DNA from: Phascolarctobacterium faecium DSM 14760
Lineage (GTDB): Bacteria; Bacillota; Negativicutes; Acidaminococcales; Acidaminococcaceae
DNA length: 64,000 nucleotides
Assembly: GCF_003269275.1 (NCBI RefSeq)
Contig: NZ_QLTS01000005.1
Coordinates: 62,001-126,000 of the forward strand
Reading direction: 5' to 3'
Position 1 is the stretch's first letter; each line of letters begins with the position of its first letter. Positions 57,636-64,000 of the stretch are shown here, piece by piece. The notes beneath the pieces are model-generated. The model did not search any database. It was not told where the DNA came from and saw only the letters and a list, made by a program, of their open reading frames with translations. The position numbers and the translations under genes are program-made.

Positions 57636-59006
57636 TCAGCCGTTGCGGTATTTTGCAGCCCAGCCTTCAATATTCTTCTGTTTCGCACGGGCAATACCCA
57701 AATCATCTCCCGGTACATCCTTAGTGATCGTAGATCCTGCTCCAATATAAGCTCCGGCACCAATTGTAACAGGAGCAACCATATTGCTGTTGCAGCCGAC
57801 AAACGCATTATCTTCAATAATAGTGCGATGTTTTTTCTTCCCGTCATAATTTACAGTGATACATCCACAGCCAATATTGACAGAACTGCCGATATCACTG
57901 TCACCGATATAACTGAGATGCGGCAGCTTGCTGCCAGTACCAACATGAGAATTTTTTACTTCCACAAAATTGCCAATCTTCACATTATCGCCAATAACAG
58001 TATCAGGGCGCAAATGCACATAAGGACCGATCACAACGTTATCCTGTACTTCGCAGTCGTGTCCATAAACAAATTGCAGTTCCGCAGTATTCCCGATTCT
58101 GACATTTGTCAACCGAACATTAGGACCAATCTGGCAATCTTCACCGATCTTCGTAGTCCCTTCCAACCAGGTATATGGATAAATAACAGTGTCCTGACCT
58201 ATTTCAACACCTTTTTCGATAAAGGTACTGGCAGGATCCATGATCGTTACACCGTCATCCATCAGTTTATTCAGAATCCGCTGACGCATAATGTTTTCTG
58301 CTTCTGCCAATTGGCGGCGAGAATTGATGCCCATGATCATATCGCTGTCAGCAGTAGCAACACCGCCGACTTTTTTACCCATTGCGTTCAATTTTGCCAG
58401 AACATCGGTCAGATAATATTCACCCTGCGCATTATCACAAGTTAAAGTAGCAAGCACCTCAAAAAGCAACGGCGCCTCTACACAATAAATTCCTGTATTG
58501 ATTTCTTTGATTGCTTTTTGTTCTAAGACAGCGTCTTTTTCTTCTACAATACCCAAAACGTTGCCGTCTGCATCGCGTATAATCCGTCCATACCCTGCTG
58601 GATCGTCCATGAAAGCAGTCAATACTGTTGCTGCGGCCTGTGACGCTACATGGCCTTCATAAAACTTTTTAAGCTCTGCTGCTTCTAATAACGGCGTATC
58701 TCCGCAAATAAGCATTACCGTACCGCAAAAATCTTTTAAAACAGCTTCCGTCTGCATCACTGCATGTCCAGTACCAAGCTGTTCAGCTTGCAAAGCCATC
58801 TGTGCCTGCTCGCCAACCATTGCTTCTACCAGTTCTGCTTCATGACCCACGACCACTACCTTCCGGGCAGCCCCTGCTGCATCAGCAGCATCAAGTACAT
58901 GCTGCAGCATAGGTTTTCCGCCAATTTTATGTAAAACCTTCGGCAACTTGGACTTCATTCTGGTTCCTTTGCCTGCCGCTAAAATAACCGCCACTAACTC
59001 TGACAT
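57636..59006 (-). CDS. glmU: Bifunctional GlmU (glucosamine-1-phosphate acetyltransferase and UDP-GlcNAc pyrophosphorylase)
   Basis: A 456-residue two-domain enzyme. The N-terminal uridyltransferase has LAAGKGTRMKSKLPKVLH and CGDTPLL; the C-terminal left-handed beta-helix acetyltransferase (from about 250) has RPDTVIGDNVKIGNFVEVKN and SYIGDSDIG. It makes UDP-GlcNAc, the shared precursor of lipid A, peptidoglycan and the wecA glycan in this window. The ATG has a GGAGGT site. Confidence 0.97.
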   Translation of the reverse strand: MSELVAVILAAGKGTRMKSKLPKVLHKIGGKPMLQHVLDAADAAGAARKVVVVGHEAELVEAMVGEQAQMALQAEQLGTGHAVMQTEAVLKDFCGTVMLICGDTPLLEAAELKKFYEGHVASQAAATVLTAFMDDPAGYGRIIRDADGNVLGIVEEKDAVLEQKAIKEINTGIYCVEAPLLFEVLATLTCDNAQGEYYLTDVLAKLNAMGKKVGGVATADSDMIMGINSRRQLAEAENIMRQRILNKLMDDGVTIMDPASTFIEKGVEIGQDTVIYPYTWLEGTTKIGEDCQIGPNVRLTNVRIGNTAELQFVYGHDCEVQDNVVIGPYVHLRPDTVIGDNVKIGNFVEVKNSHVGTGSKLPHLSYIGDSDIGSSVNIGCGCITVNYDGKKKHRTIIEDNAFVGCNSNMVAPVTIGAGAYIGAGSTITKDVPGDDLGIARAKQKNIEGWAAKYRNG

Positions 59007-59043
59007 GGATAGACCTCCGCTTCTAAAATAACAACTATAATTT

Positions 59044-60258
59044 TTACAGTAATTCTACTCGATAACCAGCACGACGCAAAGCCGCCACCAAAATTTCCGC
59101 ATGAGCGTGATCACGCGTTTCCAGATCCATTTCTACCTGTGTCTGACCAATAGGCAGGTTACGTCCAGCATGCTCATGATAAACATAAACGATATTAGCT
59201 TTATACTCTTCGATATACGAAACAAAACGACGCAATTCGCCGGGTCTGTCAGTCAGATGTGTCAACAGCTTAATACGACGCCCCGATTTTACCAAGCCGT
59301 TTTCAATAATCCTGGAAATCATATTTACATCAATATTACCACCGCTGATAACAGCCGCAGTTTTATCCGCGTGGGGAATATTACCATGCAGCATAGCTGC
59401 CAGTCCAATAGCACCGGCACCTTCGCTGATCATCTTCGCCCGCTCCATCATGAGCAGTATCGTCGCCGCAATATCATCGTCTTTAACTACAAAAATATCA
59501 TCAACATATTTTTGAATCAAGTCAAAAGTGATTTTACCAGGAGATTTTACAGCAATACCATCAGCAATCGTTTGTGCTTCCGGAGTTTCTACCCACTTGC
59601 CAGCATGCTTGGATAAATACATTGCCGGGGCACCACTGGCTTGAACGCCATACACTTTGACATGCGGCGCTACAGATTTAACCGCTGTGGCAATACCCGC
59701 CAAAAGACCTCCACCGCCAATAGGAACAACTATTGACCGTATATCCGGACATTGTTCTAAAATCTCCAGGCCAATCGTTCCCTGTCCTGCAATTACCGCC
59801 GGATCATCAAAAGCATGAACTAAAGTTGCACCTGTTTCCTTCTGCAGACGTACAGCCTCTGCAGAAGCCTCATCATAAACTCCACCCTTTAAGACAACCT
59901 CAGCGCCATAACCCTTTGTAGCTTCAACTTTCGCCAGCGGCGCTCCTTCAGGCATAACAATAGTTGCTTTAATACCAGCAGCCTGAGCTCCTAACGCCAC
60001 GCCCTGCGCATGATTTCCCGCCGAAGCGGCAATAACGCCATGTGCTTGCTGTTCTTTAGTTAAGGTCTGAATACAATTTGAAGCTCCACGTACTTTAAAC
60101 GATCCTGTACGCTGCATATTTTCCAACTTCAGTAGTACTTCATACCCTGCCATTTCACTAAAAATATGACTGCTTTCCAAAGGTGTTTTATGCACTACAC
60201 CTGCCAATCGTTTGGAAGCAGCTTCCACATCTTTCAAAGTTACCTGATCTTTTGTCAT
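59044..60258 (-). CDS. ilvA: Threonine ammonia-lyase IlvA with ACT domain
   Basis: A 404-residue PLP enzyme. The PLP lysine is K55 in TGSFKVRGASN, and the glycine-rich phosphate loop is IGGGGLLAG. Residues about 330-404 form an ACT-type domain (LTHLTDRPGELRRFVSYIEEYKANI). A single ACT domain is typical of the shorter, often catabolic-like form (as in many Firmicutes) and differs from the two-ACT biosynthetic form. It sits between purR and glmU, where Bacillus has yabJ and spoVG. Interestingly, YabJ-family proteins clear the reactive product of this enzyme, but no such gene is seen here. Confidence 0.92.
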   Translation of the reverse strand: MTKDQVTLKDVEAASKRLAGVVHKTPLESSHIFSEMAGYEVLLKLENMQRTGSFKVRGASNCIQTLTKEQQAHGVIAASAGNHAQGVALGAQAAGIKATIVMPEGAPLAKVEATKGYGAEVVLKGGVYDEASAEAVRLQKETGATLVHAFDDPAVIAGQGTIGLEILEQCPDIRSIVVPIGGGGLLAGIATAVKSVAPHVKVYGVQASGAPAMYLSKHAGKWVETPEAQTIADGIAVKSPGKITFDLIQKYVDDIFVVKDDDIAATILLMMERAKMISEGAGAIGLAAMLHGNIPHADKTAAVISGGNIDVNMISRIIENGLVKSGRRIKLLTHLTDRPGELRRFVSYIEEYKANIVYVYHEHAGRNLPIGQTQVEMDLETRDHAHAEILVAALRRAGYRVELL

Positions 60259-60271
60259 TTTTTACATCCCC

Positions 60272-61078
60272 TCATAACGGACTGATATCGATCTTCCGAT
60301 TTTCTGTATCAATATCCTTTAAAACAAACAACGCCGTATAATCATCAATCATTTTCTTTTCCGGCTCCTGCGTCGCAATGAAAAATGCTTTTCCTACAAC
60401 TTTGGCACCAACCTCTTCCGCCAGTTCTGCCATTCCACGTGCCGTACCGCCGGCCTTCATAAAATCATCGATCACCAAAACCCTCGCGGAACTTGGTAAA
60501 GCACGTTTCGGCAAAGCCATTGTCTGAATCTGTTTGGATGAACCGCTCACATAATTAATACTTACCGTAGAACCTTCAGTAATCTGTCCAACACGTCGGG
60601 CCATAACCACCGGAATATTAAAAGCACGAGCAACAAAAACTGCCAAAGGTATACCACGAGTTTCCACAGTCATAATGTATTCCGGCTCTAAATGCCGCAG
60701 ACGCTGAGCTATAATCTCCCCCAAACGCATTACCAGCTGCGGTTTAAACAGCAGATCTGTCATATAGATCATACCGCCTGACAATATTCTTTCTGGTTCA
60801 GCCAGCTGCAAAGCCAGCTCTGTTAAAAATTCCTCATTAGCTTTTTCGGAATGACATGGAATAAAACGCACTCCTCCGGCAGCGCCAGCCAAAGTTTCAA
60901 CTCTGCCCAAATCATAGGCTCCCAATCCGGCACGCACAGCTAAAACATCTTCACTTAAGGTCGATTTAGCAACCTCAAACTTTTTACAAAAATAAGTAAA
61001 TGAAAACAATTGATACGGATGGTCCACCAGCTGCTTTGTCAAAGCAACTACACGTTCCATACGTTTGACTCGAGCCAT
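60272..61078 (-). CDS. purR: Purine operon repressor PurR (Gram-positive type)
   Basis: A 268-residue regulator: N-terminal winged helix (about 1-75, with KKFEVAKSTLSEDVLAV) and a C-terminal phosphoribosyltransferase-like domain with the PRPP motif VLVIDDFMKAGGTARG. In Bacillus PurR senses PRPP to control purine genes. The LETRGIPLA and VSINYVSGSS segments match. I saw no PurBox-like CCGAAC sites in the intergenic gaps here. The gene is 14 nt after the nucleotidyltransferase gene. Confidence 0.95.
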   Translation of the reverse strand: MARVKRMERVVALTKQLVDHPYQLFSFTYFCKKFEVAKSTLSEDVLAVRAGLGAYDLGRVETLAGAAGGVRFIPCHSEKANEEFLTELALQLAEPERILSGGMIYMTDLLFKPQLVMRLGEIIAQRLRHLEPEYIMTVETRGIPLAVFVARAFNIPVVMARRVGQITEGSTVSINYVSGSSKQIQTMALPKRALPSSARVLVIDDFMKAGGTARGMAELAEEVGAKVVGKAFFIATQEPEKKMIDDYTALFVLKDIDTENRKIDISPL

Positions 61079-61092
61079 AGCGCCCCTCTTTT

Positions 61093-61851
61093 CTACTTGC
61101 TATTCTTAAAATATTTTTCCAGCAGCTGCCAGTCTTCTTCTTTATCCACATCCATACCGATCTCGGGATAATGCGAAACTACAGCTTTCCCGCTAAATCC
61201 CAACAACTCTGACGCCCGCAATTCTATATCTGACAGAGTCAACCTGTGCAGCAGGAATTTAAGCACAAAACCAAAACCTAACCAACCGCACAACTCCCAA
61301 GGTTTTTTGCGGCGGGCAAAAATATCTTTGGCTTTTATTACCCCGCCGGAAATAACATCAGCATTCAACAGCATCATATTTCCGCCGGTGAATCTACCTT
61401 CAGGTAAGGTAACATAAGTACGTTCGGCACCAGGAAAAGCTTTTACACAATCAGCTTCAGGAATCACAGGATAATAAGCATCTGCTTCCACAGCCTCAGT
61501 CTGCTTCAAAAAATCCTGCACGGCCGCAGAGGTCAGCAAAGGTATATCGTCACAAACAAATAAAATTTTACTGTTTGCAGGCAATAATGCAGCTGCAGCT
61601 GCAGCTGTTTCAGGCATTGAACTGGATTCCACGGCTACAAGTTCAGCACGCTGCGGCAATACTGCCGCCTCCCATTGACTTCCATCAGCCGCAACTATGA
61701 TCCTGCCGATCTGTCCGCTTTGATCCAAAGCATCAATAATATACTCTACCATCCGCCGTCCACCTAATGGAGCCAGCGCTCTGATATTAGTTCCAACGGC
61801 TTTTTGCAGCCACGGCGTTTTCCCACCGGCCAAAATAACCGCATTATACAT
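61093..61851 (-). CDS. MobA-like nucleotidyltransferase family protein
   Basis: A 252-residue NTP-transferase-fold protein of unknown substrate. The N-terminal loop ILAGGKTPWLQKAVG and the PLGGRRMVEYIIDAL segment resemble sugar-nucleotide and MobA-type transferases, and FVCDDIPLL carries the metal-binding acid. The C-terminus (YPEIGMDVDKEEDWQLLEKYF) is like that of IspD/MobA relatives. It lies inside the ispE-purR operon next to gntR, between two genes that are adjacent in Bacillus. Confidence 0.75.
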   Translation of the reverse strand: MYNAVILAGGKTPWLQKAVGTNIRALAPLGGRRMVEYIIDALDQSGQIGRIIVAADGSQWEAAVLPQRAELVAVESSSMPETAAAAAALLPANSKILFVCDDIPLLTSAAVQDFLKQTEAVEADAYYPVIPEADCVKAFPGAERTYVTLPEGRFTGGNMMLLNADVISGGVIKAKDIFARRKKPWELCGWLGFGFVLKFLLHRLTLSDIELRASELLGFSGKAVVSHYPEIGMDVDKEEDWQLLEKYFKNSK

Positions 61852-61872
61852 ACCACTTAACCTCTTTCGGTT

Positions 61873-62571
61873 TTATTCTTTATTCTTCTTTTCATTATGA
61901 CTTTCAACCATGTCTTTGAGCAAAGTATGCTCGGCATTTTCCAGATGTATACGTGCAGCATTCTGTGCTCTTTCAACATCGCGGGCAGCAATACTGTCAA
62001 CGAGAGCGCGATGTTCTTCCATCGTATCCGCCAAACGACCCGGATACATCATCGAACGACCGCGGATAACTGTAATCTGCTCACGCAGGTTATTAATTAT
62101 ATTACGCAGTCTTTCATTACGGCTGGCCTGATATAAAACATCATGGAAAGCAATATCTACTTCAACTATTTTATCCATATTATTTTCTTCAATATGCTGG
62201 CCGATTTCTACTAAAAGCCGCTGCAATGTTTCCAATTCATCATCATTAATACGTTCTGCAGCAAGACCTGCTGCCAAAACATCCAGTGAAGTACGAATTT
62301 CATAAACCTCATTGATATCTTTAATAGAAATATCTGCTACATAAGTACCGCGCCTGGGGATCATTACAACAAAGCCTTCCAGTTCTAACTTACGGATAGC
62401 TTCGCGTACAGGAGTGCGGCTGACGCCCATTTCATCGGCCAGTTGGATTTCCATTAAACGCTCACCGGGACTAAAAGTACCATCAATGATAGCCTGACGG
62501 ATATTTTCACATACCAGTTCACGCAGAGGTTTGTAACTGTCTAGTTTAATCGGTCTAAGGTGCCCACTCAT
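61873..62571 (-). CDS. GntR-family transcriptional regulator (FadR subfamily)
   Basis: A 232-residue regulator with an N-terminal winged helix (about 15-80, MGVSRTPVREAIRKLELEGFVVMIPRRGTYV) and an all-helical FCD ligand-binding domain (about 90-220). It is 2 nt from ispE and co-transcribed with it. The inverted repeat TGTATACA occurs at both promoters of the divergent region 63438-63660 and looks like a FadR-type operator, so autoregulation is likely. The effector is unknown. Confidence 0.9.
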   Translation of the reverse strand: MSGHLRPIKLDSYKPLRELVCENIRQAIIDGTFSPGERLMEIQLADEMGVSRTPVREAIRKLELEGFVVMIPRRGTYVADISIKDINEVYEIRTSLDVLAAGLAAERINDDELETLQRLLVEIGQHIEENNMDKIVEVDIAFHDVLYQASRNERLRNIINNLREQITVIRGRSMMYPGRLADTMEEHRALVDSIAARDVERAQNAARIHLENAEHTLLKDMVESHNEKKNKE

Positions 62572-62573
62572 CT

Positions 62574-63437
62574 TCAGATCCTCTCCTTTTGTACAGTAGT
62601 AGTAACAGCAGTTTCCAGATCAAGCTCTGACAACTCTGTCAAAATTCTCTCAGTTATCTCTTTTTTCTCCGCCACAGCAAAAACTGTAGGCCCACTGCCT
62701 GACATTAAAGCACACGTTGCTCCTGCCGCCAGCATCTTCTGTTTAATCTCGGCAATGACCGGATGCGCAGGTATCGTAACGCTTTCCAAAACATTACCGC
62801 AACTCTCAAGCAGCAGTCCTGTCGCACTCTGCTCCAAAGCTTTTATAATACCGTCAATATCAGGTCTTTGATTGACCTTTTGCTGACGGAAATTACCATA
62901 AACCCAGCCAGTTGCTACTTCAAGCTTCGGCTTTGCCAATACCAAAAGTAGTTCAGGCGCTTCCGGCAATTCCGTTAATATTTCACCACGCCCCTCTGCC
63001 AGAGCTGTTCCACCTGTAATGCAAAAAGGAATATCAGAACCAAGCTCCGCCGCTAACTTTTCCAGCTCTGGCGCCGTCAAATCCAGTTGCCAGAGCCGGC
63101 TAAGTCCACGCATCACTGCTGCCGCATCACTACTACCGCCGGCAAGTCCGGCTGCTAAAAAAATTTTTTTGTTCAGTCTGATATGAACGTTCGGGATTTT
63201 ACCACAGCAACGGGCTAAAAGCTCCGCTGCCTTCCATGCCAGATTATCAGGACCGCCGGCAAGACCACTATGATCTGTTTCAACCACAAGTCCTTCACCT
63301 TCTTCAATTTCCACTGCATCGCTCAAACCAACACTCTGCATCACCATTCGTACTTCATGGTAACCATCGGAACGCTTGCCCAGCACATCCAGTCCTAAGT
63401 TTATTTTTGCATAAGCTGTTTCATATATTTTTTCCAT
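62574..63437 (-). CDS. ispE: 4-diphosphocytidyl-2-C-methyl-D-erythritol kinase IspE
   Basis: A 287-residue GHMP kinase of the MEP isoprenoid pathway, which supplies undecaprenyl carriers. Start block ETAYAKINLGLDVLGKRSDGYHEV, ATP loop AAGLAGGSSDAAAVMRG, and C-terminal MSGSGPTVFAV are present. The ATG at 63437 has a GAGG site; the 52-codon longer frame spans the promoter and is rejected. It is first in the operon ispE-gntR-nucleotidyltransferase-purR-ilvA-glmU. Confidence 0.96.
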   Translation of the reverse strand: MEKIYETAYAKINLGLDVLGKRSDGYHEVRMVMQSVGLSDAVEIEEGEGLVVETDHSGLAGGPDNLAWKAAELLARCCGKIPNVHIRLNKKIFLAAGLAGGSSDAAAVMRGLSRLWQLDLTAPELEKLAAELGSDIPFCITGGTALAEGRGEILTELPEAPELLLVLAKPKLEVATGWVYGNFRQQKVNQRPDIDGIIKALEQSATGLLLESCGNVLESVTIPAHPVIAEIKQKMLAAGATCALMSGSGPTVFAVAEKKEITERILTELSELDLETAVTTTVQKERI

Positions 63438-63459
63438 AATATAGCCTCGATTGTTTTCC

Positions 63460-63470
63460 TGTATACAATA
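63460..63470. promoter_or_regulatory. Candidate GntR operator at the ispE promoter
   Basis: The 11-mer TGTATACAATA, centred on the palindrome TGTATACA, lies 2 nt downstream of the ispE -10 box. An identical copy lies at 63620-63630. Confidence 0.55.
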
Positions 63471-63471
63471 T

Positions 63472-63500
63472 ATTTTATCTTGCTTCGCGTGTAGTCGCAA
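63472..63500 (-). promoter_or_regulatory. Sigma-70 promoter for ispE
   Basis: TTGCGA, 17 nt, TAAAAT on the minus strand, 35 nt before the ispE ATG. The remaining part of the 223-nt divergent gap is T- and A-rich, with no gene. Confidence 0.6.
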
Positions 63501-63592
63501 GATAATTCGAACATTTTTATAAATTTTTTCTGTTTTATTTGTGTTTTCAGTCTTTTTTTCAAAAATTTTACTTATTTCTATCACCCACAACA

Positions 63593-63620
63593 TTGCTTTT
63601 TTTCTAAAAAGTGCTACTAT
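63593..63620 (+). promoter_or_regulatory. Promoter for the YitT-family gene
   Basis: TTGCTT, 16 nt, TACTAT on the plus strand, 41 nt before the ATG. The -10 box runs directly into the second operator copy. Confidence 0.5.
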
Positions 63621-63630
63621 GTATACAATA
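63620..63630. promoter_or_regulatory. Candidate GntR operator at the yitT-type promoter
   Basis: Second exact copy of TGTATACAATA, overlapping the last base of the -10 box, a position suited to repression. Confidence 0.55.
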
Positions 63631-63660
63631 TTCGCAAAATTTGCACAAAGGAGCTTTTTT

Positions 63661-64000
63661 ATGCGTCAGCACTTATATCGCTATCTTATGGTCACCTTAG
63701 GCTGCGTCCTTATGGGTATTGCCATTAACGCCTTTTATATGCCCAATAAGCTCATCAGCGGTGGCATCGGCGGCGTTTCTGTTATTCTATATTATCTCAT
63801 TGGTCTGCCAATGGGCATTACCAGTCTGCTTTTAAATATACCTTTATTTGTCGCTGCCTATAAATTCATGGATCGGTCCTATATTGTCAGCGCTCTGTAT
63901 GGTATGCTTGTTTTTTCAGTTTCGCTTGATGCCTTCCATTTCTTAGCTGAAAAAGCACCTTATGTCCATGACCCCATGCTGGCCTGTATTGCAGGCGGCG
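63661..64000 (+). CDS. YitT-family membrane protein (5' part only)
   Basis: The first 113 codons are present; the gene runs off the right edge. The product begins MRQHLYRYLM, then hydrophobic helices with the family motif INAFYMPNKLISGGIGGVSVIL (about 20-42) and GLPMGITSLLLNIPLFV, which mark YitT/DUF161 proteins, whose transport role is not established. A strong AAAGGAG site lies before the ATG. It is divergent from ispE and shares an operator sequence with it, so both may answer to the GntR regulator. Confidence 0.88.
   Translation, partial: MRQHLYRYLMVTLGCVLMGIAINAFYMPNKLISGGIGGVSVILYYLIGLPMGITSLLLNIPLFVAAYKFMDRSYIVSALYGMLVFSVSLDAFHFLAEKAPYVHDPMLACIAGG

Noticed and set aside
57828-58445. 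205-codon plus-strand open frame opposite glmU
   Set aside because: Antisense to a clearly coding gene, with an isoleucine/asparagine/threonine-rich product and no expression signals.
63438-63593. Longer N-terminus for IspE (52 more codons)
   Set aside because: It covers the promoter and operator, is low-complexity and lacks similarity to the family; the ATG at 63437 is followed at once by the conserved start block.

Overview
The window looks like the chromosome of a diderm (Gram-negative-type) Firmicute of the class Negativicutes. It has a complete Kdo/lipid A pathway, BamA, TamB, MlaEFD, TolC and three OmpH/Skp-like genes, which imply a true outer membrane. The surrounding housekeeping genes keep a Bacillus/Clostridia-type order: rpmE-yqhQ-prfA-prmC-tsaC-rpiB-ywlG-glyA-upp-wecA-wecB-atp-murA-mbl, and ispE-purR-glmU-prs-pth. 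A relative of Acidaminococcaceae such as Phascolarctobacterium is my guess, not something the sequence proves. Almost every gene lies on the minus strand; only three are on plus. I found no rRNA, tRNA, CRISPR array, insertion sequence or prophage. Start codons were re-chosen wherever a Shine-Dalgarno (SD) sequence decided between candidates.

Region 1 (1-18.1 kb) is the LPS module. Read in transcription order (right to left) it runs: a BamA-adjacent exported protein, three OmpH/Skp-like proteins, lpxD, a late acyltransferase, lpxC, fabZ, lpxA, lpxI, lpxB, msbA, a fused waaA-lpxK gene, kdsB, kdsA, kdsD, kdsC, a second late acyltransferase, and the start of lptC. Together these make Kdo-lipid A and flip it across the inner membrane. 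Region 2 (18.1-34.0 kb) holds outer-membrane assembly and lipid traffic: bamA, a single-span membrane protein, a small sigma factor, tamB, tolC, mlaD-mlaF-mlaE, a SpoIVB-type (S55) serine peptidase, a tiny exported lipoyl-like protein and an AMIN/phosphodiester glycosidase protein. Region 3 (34.0-46.4 kb) holds mbl/mreB, murA, an orphan plus-strand gene, the F-type ATP synthase operon, wecB and wecA. Region 4 (46.6-54.2 kb) holds nucleotide salvage, one-carbon metabolism and translation-termination genes ending at rpmE. Region 5 (54.5-64 kb) holds a plus-strand thioesterase, pth, a polysaccharide deacetylase, prs, glmU, ilvA, purR, a nucleotidyltransferase, a FadR-type GntR regulator, ispE, and a divergent YitT-family gene cut by the window edge.

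The most unusual object is the ATP synthase. There is no separate delta (atpH) gene. Instead, a domain resembling only the C-terminal half of delta is fused to the N-terminus of the alpha subunit. Since alpha is present three times per F1, this would place three delta-like domains at the top of F1 and would replace the usual delta-N-domain contact with a covalent link. Other notable points are the WaaA-LpxK fusion, a one-base frameshift in prmC, a sigma factor embedded between tamB and bamA, an MCE protein ending in a predicted barrel, and two promoter/operator arrangements (upstream of tolC, and between ispE and the YitT gene) that suggest local regulation.
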